This document shows, piece by piece, positions 7,069 through 10,754 of a stretch of DNA of 10,754 nt; the first letter of the stretch is position 1; every line of letters begins with the position of its first letter. Source of the DNA: Flavobacteriaceae bacterium (lineage in GTDB: Bacteria; Bacteroidota; Bacteroidia; Flavobacteriales; Flavobacteriaceae). Made by a program: the position numbers and the translations under genes. A model generated the notes under the pieces. It did no database searches and was not told the origin of the DNA. It saw only the letters and a list, made by a program, of their open reading frames with translations. The stretch covers positions 1-10,754 of the forward strand of contig JAAZVG010000041.1 of NCBI GenBank assembly GCA_018623655.1, in the 5' to 3' direction.

Positions 7069-8823
7069 TTATTTCTTAAGGGTTTTTCGAAGTAAGAGCC
7101 CTGCAGTTACCGCAATAGCAAAGAGAATCAGTGCTGACAAAGTCTCGCCGTAAAGCGCCTTTCCAACCGCAAATAGCAGTCCGTAAACTAGGACACAGCC
7201 CAAAAGCATTGACTTAATCCCTGAACTCAAATAGGTAGAGTGGGTCTTGCCGCCAAACTTTTTCCATCCAGCGCCTGAGAGGTCAAGAGATTTTACAAAG
7301 CCTTCTAGCAATGCTCTGTCTTCTGCTGGAGTTAAAAAGGTGACAGCTAGCCAAACGATGGTCGTGAAAAGAACGATGAAAGGATATTGCATATATCCTG
7401 GCATAAGACCCTCTGTACCAAACAAGATCTCACCAAGTGGTGTAAAAGCAAGGCTTATTGACAGAATCCCTGACACCAACATTGCCGTAATTTCGGACCA
7501 AGCATTAATTCGCCACCAGAACCATCGGAGCATGAATAGCAGGCCTGTTCCCGCACCAAACATCAAAATCACATCGAAAAGCTGTTTTGCATTCTGAAGA
7601 CTAAGTGCCACTACTGCGCTCAGAGCCATGAGTAGTAGCGTACTAACCTGTCCCACCACTACTTTTTGACGCTCACTTGCCTTAGGTTTATAAGCTACAA
7701 ATACATCGTATACCAAATAAGAGGCTCCCCAATTCAAGTGGCTAGAGAGCGTAGACACATAAGCCGCTCCTAAAGACGCCAAAACCAGACCTAACAGCCC
7801 CGAAGGCAAAGAAGTCAGCATTGCAGAATACGCTAAGTCGTTTCCTAGTTTGTCAGGGGTAACCTCAGGGAAGGCCGCTGCAATTGAAGCAATGTCTGGA
7901 TATCGAATAAGTGACGCAAGCGCAACTAAAATCCATGGCCACGGACGTATGGCGTAATGCATAATATTAAAGAAGAACGTGGCCCAAACCGCGTTAGATT
8001 CATCTTTAGCTGCAAGCATTCGTTGTGCAACGTATCCGCCTCCTCCTGGTTCTGCACCAGGATACCAACTACTCCACCACTGCACTGCGATCGGAATAAT
8101 AAAAAGCGTAATGAGCGCCTCGGTATTAGAAAAGCTGGGGACCAAGTCTAACTTATCGCTGACGTTCGGATGAGAAAAAAGCTGTGTCAACCCACCAATA
8201 TCAGGTTCGTTAACCAAAAAGTAAGCAGCGCAAAAGGCACCGCTAATCGCCGCGATGAATAAAACAAAATCGGTATAAATAACTCCTTTAAAACCCCCAA
8301 TAGCGCTAAAAAAGGCAGTGATTAAGCCCGCTACTACAACAGTAACCACCGGGTCAAGGCCTAACATTACCTGACCGATTTTGATGGCGGCAAGCGTGAC
8401 CCCAGACATCGCAAGCACATTAAAGAGAAGCCCTAGATATAAGGCTCTAAATCGTCTTAGGAATCGAGCGGGTTTTCCGCCATAACGCAGCTGATAAAAG
8501 CCCATATCTGTGGTAACACCACTTTTACGCCATAATTCTGCAAAGACAAAAACCGTTAAAAGACCCGTGAGCAAAAAAGCCCACCATACCCAGTTGCCTG
8601 AAACTCCCGATGAGCGCACAATATCAGTAACAAGGTTAGGGGTGTCTGTAGAAAAGGTGGTTGCAACCATCGAAAACCCTAATAGCCACCAAGGCATGTT
8701 GCGTCCCGATAAAAAATACTCTGAACTGCTCTTATTAGCTGACTTAGCGCTATAAATTCCGATGCCAAGCAGCAGGGCAACAAATGCCCCAATGATTAAT
8801 AAATCAAAGGTTTTAAGTTCCAT
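7069..8823 (-). CDS. Sodium:solute symporter family transporter, substrate unknown
   Basis: Integral membrane transporter of the sodium:solute symporter (SSF) family, expected to drive uptake with the sodium gradient. The 584 residues contain about 13–15 hydrophobic segments with no separate signal peptide. The first helix is at about 7–25, followed by the family segment SEYFLSGRNMPWW (34–46). The helix with SMVATTFSTDTP (51–62) and the later STLSSHLNWGASYL (357–370) correspond to the two helices that line the sodium site in characterised members; Ser357, Thr358, Ser360 and Ser361 are candidate ligands. The loop WYPGAEPGGGGYVAQR (253–268) marks a Bacteroidota-rich subgroup with no substrate I can name. 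A soluble stretch (about 499–530) precedes two final helices. The ATG at 8823 precedes a sensible first helix, and an inverted repeat lies immediately upstream. Confidence 0.9.
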   Translation of the reverse strand: MELKTFDLLIIGAFVALLLGIGIYSAKSANKSSSEYFLSGRNMPWWLLGFSMVATTFSTDTPNLVTDIVRSSGVSGNWVWWAFLLTGLLTVFVFAELWRKSGVTTDMGFYQLRYGGKPARFLRRFRALYLGLLFNVLAMSGVTLAAIKIGQVMLGLDPVVTVVVAGLITAFFSAIGGFKGVIYTDFVLFIAAISGAFCAAYFLVNEPDIGGLTQLFSHPNVSDKLDLVPSFSNTEALITLFIIPIAVQWWSSWYPGAEPGGGGYVAQRMLAAKDESNAVWATFFFNIMHYAIRPWPWILVALASLIRYPDIASIAAAFPEVTPDKLGNDLAYSAMLTSLPSGLLGLVLASLGAAYVSTLSSHLNWGASYLVYDVFVAYKPKASERQKVVVGQVSTLLLMALSAVVALSLQNAKQLFDVILMFGAGTGLLFMLRWFWWRINAWSEITAMLVSGILSISLAFTPLGEILFGTEGLMPGYMQYPFIVLFTTIVWLAVTFLTPAEDRALLEGFVKSLDLSGAGWKKFGGKTHSTYLSSGIKSMLLGCVLVYGLLFAVGKALYGETLSALILFAIAVTAGLLLRKTLKK

Positions 8824-8829
8824 GTTTTG

Positions 8830-8846
8830 TTAGGTTTGGAACCTAA
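8830..8846. repeat. Inverted repeat just upstream of the symporter start
   Basis: TTAGGTT, three bases, then AACCTAA form a perfect 7-base inverted repeat ending seven bases before the symporter ATG. The position suits an operator for a dimeric repressor or a small leader hairpin near the ribosome entry site. It overlaps one degenerate –7 box of the symporter. No regulator gene is present in the window to pair with it. Confidence 0.5.
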
Positions 8847-8969
8847 TATAGCCAATTTAATTTCCCGATATGCCCTTAAGGGTGAGGAATGCTATCAACC
8901 ACCACTTTTACTCAGCGATGAGAAAACAGAAAGCGATTTCAACTAAACTGCTTTTTTAAGAAATGCTGC

Positions 8970-8983
8970 TACTCTAATGAGTA
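8970..8983. repeat. Short inverted repeat upstream of the sugar porter
   Basis: TACTC, four bases (TAAT), then GAGTA form a perfect 5-base inverted repeat about 77 bases before the sugar porter start and upstream of its candidate –7 box. It could be an activator or repressor site, but repeats this short arise by chance in A+T-rich DNA. Confidence 0.25.
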
Positions 8984-9034
8984 CTGTAAGAGTGTGTAAA
9001 GAATATTTAAAAGTACGCTATCAATTCTTTTTGC

Positions 9035-9041
9035 TACTTTG
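9035..9041 (+). promoter_or_regulatory. Possible -7 box for the sugar porter
   Basis: TACTTTG is one base shorter than the Bacteroidota –7 consensus TAnnTTTG and lies 18 bases ahead of the ATG at 9060. That spacing would leave a leader of around 12 bases, as at the other promoters here. No TTG lies at the expected –33 distance, so this is a weak call. Confidence 0.3.
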
Positions 9042-9059
9042 ACCTTCAAATAAGCAACT

Positions 9060-10409
9060 ATGTCGGCCCATCAAAGTAAACTTTACGCCTGGAGCCTAAT
9101 TGTTGGGCTTGCTGGCTTTTTATTCGGTTTTGACACCGTGGTAATCTCAGGAGCAGATCAATCACTGTCTAACCTATGGAGCAGCTACACCTTGGGGGGT
9201 GAATCAAGTGCCTTCCACGGTATTGTGGTCATGTCCTCTGCGCTTTGGGGAACCGTTTTAGGGGCGGCGCTCGGAGCTTTTCCGACAGATAAGCTAGGCA
9301 GAAAAAAGACCCTCTTCTATATCGGAGTCTTCTATTTCGTTTCCGCATTAGGTTCAGCGCTTGTCAGTGACCCTTTCCTCTTTGCTTTATTTCGTTTTAT
9401 CGGAGGAGTTGGAGTGGGTGTATCTACTATTGCTGCGCCGGCATACATTTCAGAAATTGCTCCAGCACAAGAGCGCGGAAGACTTGTGGCGCTATATCAA
9501 TTTAATCTCGTTTTCGGCATACTTGTAGCCTTTGCCTCGAACTATTTTATTGGAAGTCTAGTTTCTGGGGCTAATGCTTGGCGTTATATGCTGGGCGCCG
9601 AAGCTCTGCCGGCGCTTGCCTATTTGTTGTTAATTAATAAGGTTCCTGGGAGCCCTCGGTGGTTATTAGGAAAAGGAAGGGTCGATCAAGCAAAAGAAAT
9701 ACTCGCTGGTTTATACCACGAGGCTGTAAATGTTGATGTCGTGATTAGTGATATCAATAAAGCTGAAGAAGATGAAATTGCAGAAACCGTCTTTCAAAAG
9801 AAATACCACAAACAACTATGGTTGGTTATTGCATTAGCTGCATTCAACCAGTTTTCTGGGATCAACGCTTTTCTTTATTACTCGCCAAGAATTTTTGAAA
9901 TGGCCGGTTTAGAGTCAAGTGCTGCGCTGCTTAGCAGCATCGGTGTCGGGGCGGTCAATCTCATCTTTACATTAATAGGGTTAAGTCTTATTGATAAGTC
10001 GGGTCGAAAAAAGCTAATGATTATCGGTTCTTTGGGATACATTTTGTCTCTTGGCCTTGTCACTTACAGTTTTGCTACTGACTGGTTCGGAATGCATGTT
10101 ACCTATTTCTTTTTCCTCTTTATTGCTTCTCACGCAATCGGACAGGGAGCAGTAATCTGGGTCTTCATCTCTGAAATATTCCCTAACAAACAGCGCGCTC
10201 AAGGACAGGCGGTAGGAACCTCAACGCATTGGGTTCTTGCGGCAATTATACCTGCACTAGTTCCGCTTTTATTCACTACAATTGGGGCAAGCGCCGTGTT
10301 CGGAATATTTACCGTCATGATGGTATTTCAGCTCATATGGGTGCTGCTCATCATGCCAGAAACCAAAGGAGTTTCTCTTGAAGAATTAAGCAAGAGCCTG
10401 GGCCAATAG
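9060..10409 (+). CDS. Sugar porter family MFS transporter
   Basis: Twelve-helix major facilitator of the sugar porter family (relatives of XylE, GalP and GLUT), probably a proton-coupled monosaccharide importer. It is 449 residues long. Family marks in order are GFDTVVISG in helix 1 (23–31), DKLGRKK (77–83), PAYISEIAP with ERGR (127–141), PGSPRWLL (196–203), NQFSGIN (263–269), DKSGRKK (312–318), SEIFP (371–375) and PETKG (433–437). The two GRKK loops mark the two six-helix halves. Compared with XylE, the helix-5 glutamine (Gln147), second helix-7 glutamine (Gln264), Asn269 and the helix-10 tryptophan (Trp367) appear kept. The first helix-7 glutamine is Asn263, and a helix-11 glutamine aligns with His390. 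The sugar cannot be named. Its neighbour is an isomerase-like gene, convergent and seven bases away. Confidence 0.92.
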   Translation: MSAHQSKLYAWSLIVGLAGFLFGFDTVVISGADQSLSNLWSSYTLGGESSAFHGIVVMSSALWGTVLGAALGAFPTDKLGRKKTLFYIGVFYFVSALGSALVSDPFLFALFRFIGGVGVGVSTIAAPAYISEIAPAQERGRLVALYQFNLVFGILVAFASNYFIGSLVSGANAWRYMLGAEALPALAYLLLINKVPGSPRWLLGKGRVDQAKEILAGLYHEAVNVDVVISDINKAEEDEIAETVFQKKYHKQLWLVIALAAFNQFSGINAFLYYSPRIFEMAGLESSAALLSSIGVGAVNLIFTLIGLSLIDKSGRKKLMIIGSLGYILSLGLVTYSFATDWFGMHVTYFFFLFIASHAIGQGAVIWVFISEIFPNKQRAQGQAVGTSTHWVLAAIIPALVPLLFTTIGASAVFGIFTVMMVFQLIWVLLIMPETKGVSLEELSKSLGQ

Positions 10410-10416
10410 TCGTAGT

Positions 10417-10754
10417 CTATAAATAGGTTTTAAGATTCGCTTTAAAGAAGTTTGCACTGGTCTCTACGCTTTTCATAGAGGTTTCGGCAAAGTTTCCGCC
10501 CTGCTCGATGTAATACCACTCTAATCCAGATCGAATAGGGTCAGGCAAAATTTTAGTATAATCAATACTTCCATTGCCCAGCTCGGTGTAGTCCTTAGAC
10601 ACCTTGTGCATGTCTTTAATGTGCCATAACGGAATTCGACCCGGCGCCTTTTCTAATAATTCATCTGCGGTCATCGCGCCCGCACGCATGAGCCAATAGA
10701 AGTCAACCTCTAGCTTCACCCAGTCTGGGTTGGTCTCCTCAATAACCCAATCCA
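10417..10754 (-). CDS. Sugar phosphate isomerase/epimerase-like TIM-barrel protein, C-terminal part
   Basis: The C-terminal 111 residues of a protein resembling the xylose isomerase-like TIM-barrel (AP endonuclease family 2) sugar isomerases/epimerases. The frame stays open to the window's right edge, so the start is outside; a GTG codon at 10719 is internal because matching sequence continues upstream (DWVIEETNPDW). Supporting segments are VKLEVDFYWLMRAG, PGRIPLWHIKDM and TELGNGSIDY, then a near-terminal WYYIEQGG. In the family the Asp of the first, the His of the second and the Glu of the third usually sit at the metal and substrate site. The substrate is unknown; members act on diverse sugars, inositols and keto-sugars, often beside transporters. 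An export signal, common in Bacteroidota members, could not be checked. Confidence 0.82.
   Translation of the reverse strand, partial: DWVIEETNPDWVKLEVDFYWLMRAGAMTADELLEKAPGRIPLWHIKDMHKVSKDYTELGNGSIDYTKILPDPIRSGLEWYYIEQGGNFAETSMKSVETSANFFKANLKTYL

Larger units (their letters stand above)
8824..9059. promoter_or_regulatory. Divergent regulatory spacer between the symporter and the sugar porter
   Basis: This 236-base A+T-rich gap is the longest non-coding stretch in the window. It must contain the promoters for both outward-facing transporter genes. It holds two inverted repeats (8830–8846 and 8970–8983), a short palindrome CCCTTAAGGG (8873–8882) and a possible –7 box for the MFS gene. For the symporter only degenerate –7 boxes are seen (minus-strand TATATTAG at 8850–8843 and TAAATTGG at 8859–8852), with no partner TTG. 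No small gene or RNA is recognisable. Confidence 0.6.

Noticed and set aside
7247..8173. Several plus-strand open frames (7247–7597, 7957–8151, 7979–8173) inside the symporter gene
   Set aside because: They are antisense to the symporter, overlap one another in different frames, and show low-complexity or unstructured translations without family features.
8873..8882. CCCTTAAGGG palindrome as an operator
   Set aside because: It is only ten bases with no spacer, is not repeated in the window, and has no clear placement relative to a promoter; chance is enough to explain it.
10014..10202. A minus-strand open frame inside the sugar porter gene
   Set aside because: It is antisense to a gene with complete sugar-porter motifs and its translation resembles nothing known to me.
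10417..10719. The isomerase-like gene as a complete 100-residue protein beginning at GTG 10719
   Set aside because: In-frame family-like sequence continues upstream of the GTG to the window edge, so this is the end of a longer gene rather than a small or truncated one.

Overview
The window looks like chromosomal core DNA from a member of the Bacteroidota, most likely a flavobacterium-like organism. Three things point there. The gene order ribE / pdxA–DUF177–rpmF–fabH–accB–accC is familiar from that group. Several upstream regions carry Bacteroidota-type promoter boxes (TAnnTTTG, in two cases with TTG about 18 bases upstream), and Shine-Dalgarno sequences are mostly absent. The proteins also have the group's style, for example the succinate dehydrogenase subunits and a cysteine-free ribosomal protein L32.

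Layout. Positions 1–1512 (+) hold the 3' part of sdhA and a complete sdhB, the flavoprotein and iron-sulfur subunits of succinate dehydrogenase / fumarate reductase. A strong hairpin at 1533–1566 separates them from the convergent minus-strand block. That block, in transcription order from right to left, is pdxA (vitamin B6), a DUF177/YceD protein, rpmF (L32), fabH, accB and accC (initiation of fatty acid synthesis). It is probably not one transcript. A good promoter lies in front of DUF177, a canonical terminator lies between rpmF and fabH, and a possible promoter lies just before fabH. ribE (riboflavin synthase) diverges from pdxA at 6477. It runs tail to tail, one base apart, into a sodium:solute symporter gene (7069–8823, minus).

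The right end looks like an uptake and sugar-metabolism patch. The symporter diverges, across a 236-base spacer with two inverted repeats, from a sugar-porter MFS transporter (9060–10409, +). The MFS gene converges on the 3' end of a sugar phosphate isomerase/epimerase-like gene that runs off the right edge. The substrates of both transporters are unknown.

I found no mobile element, CRISPR array, RNA gene, defence system or clearly undescribed system. There is no stretch over 300 bases without a gene. The points worth a second look are regulatory (the rpmF/fabH terminator, the divergent spacer) and substrate-related (pocket residues in the sugar porter, the unassigned symporter).
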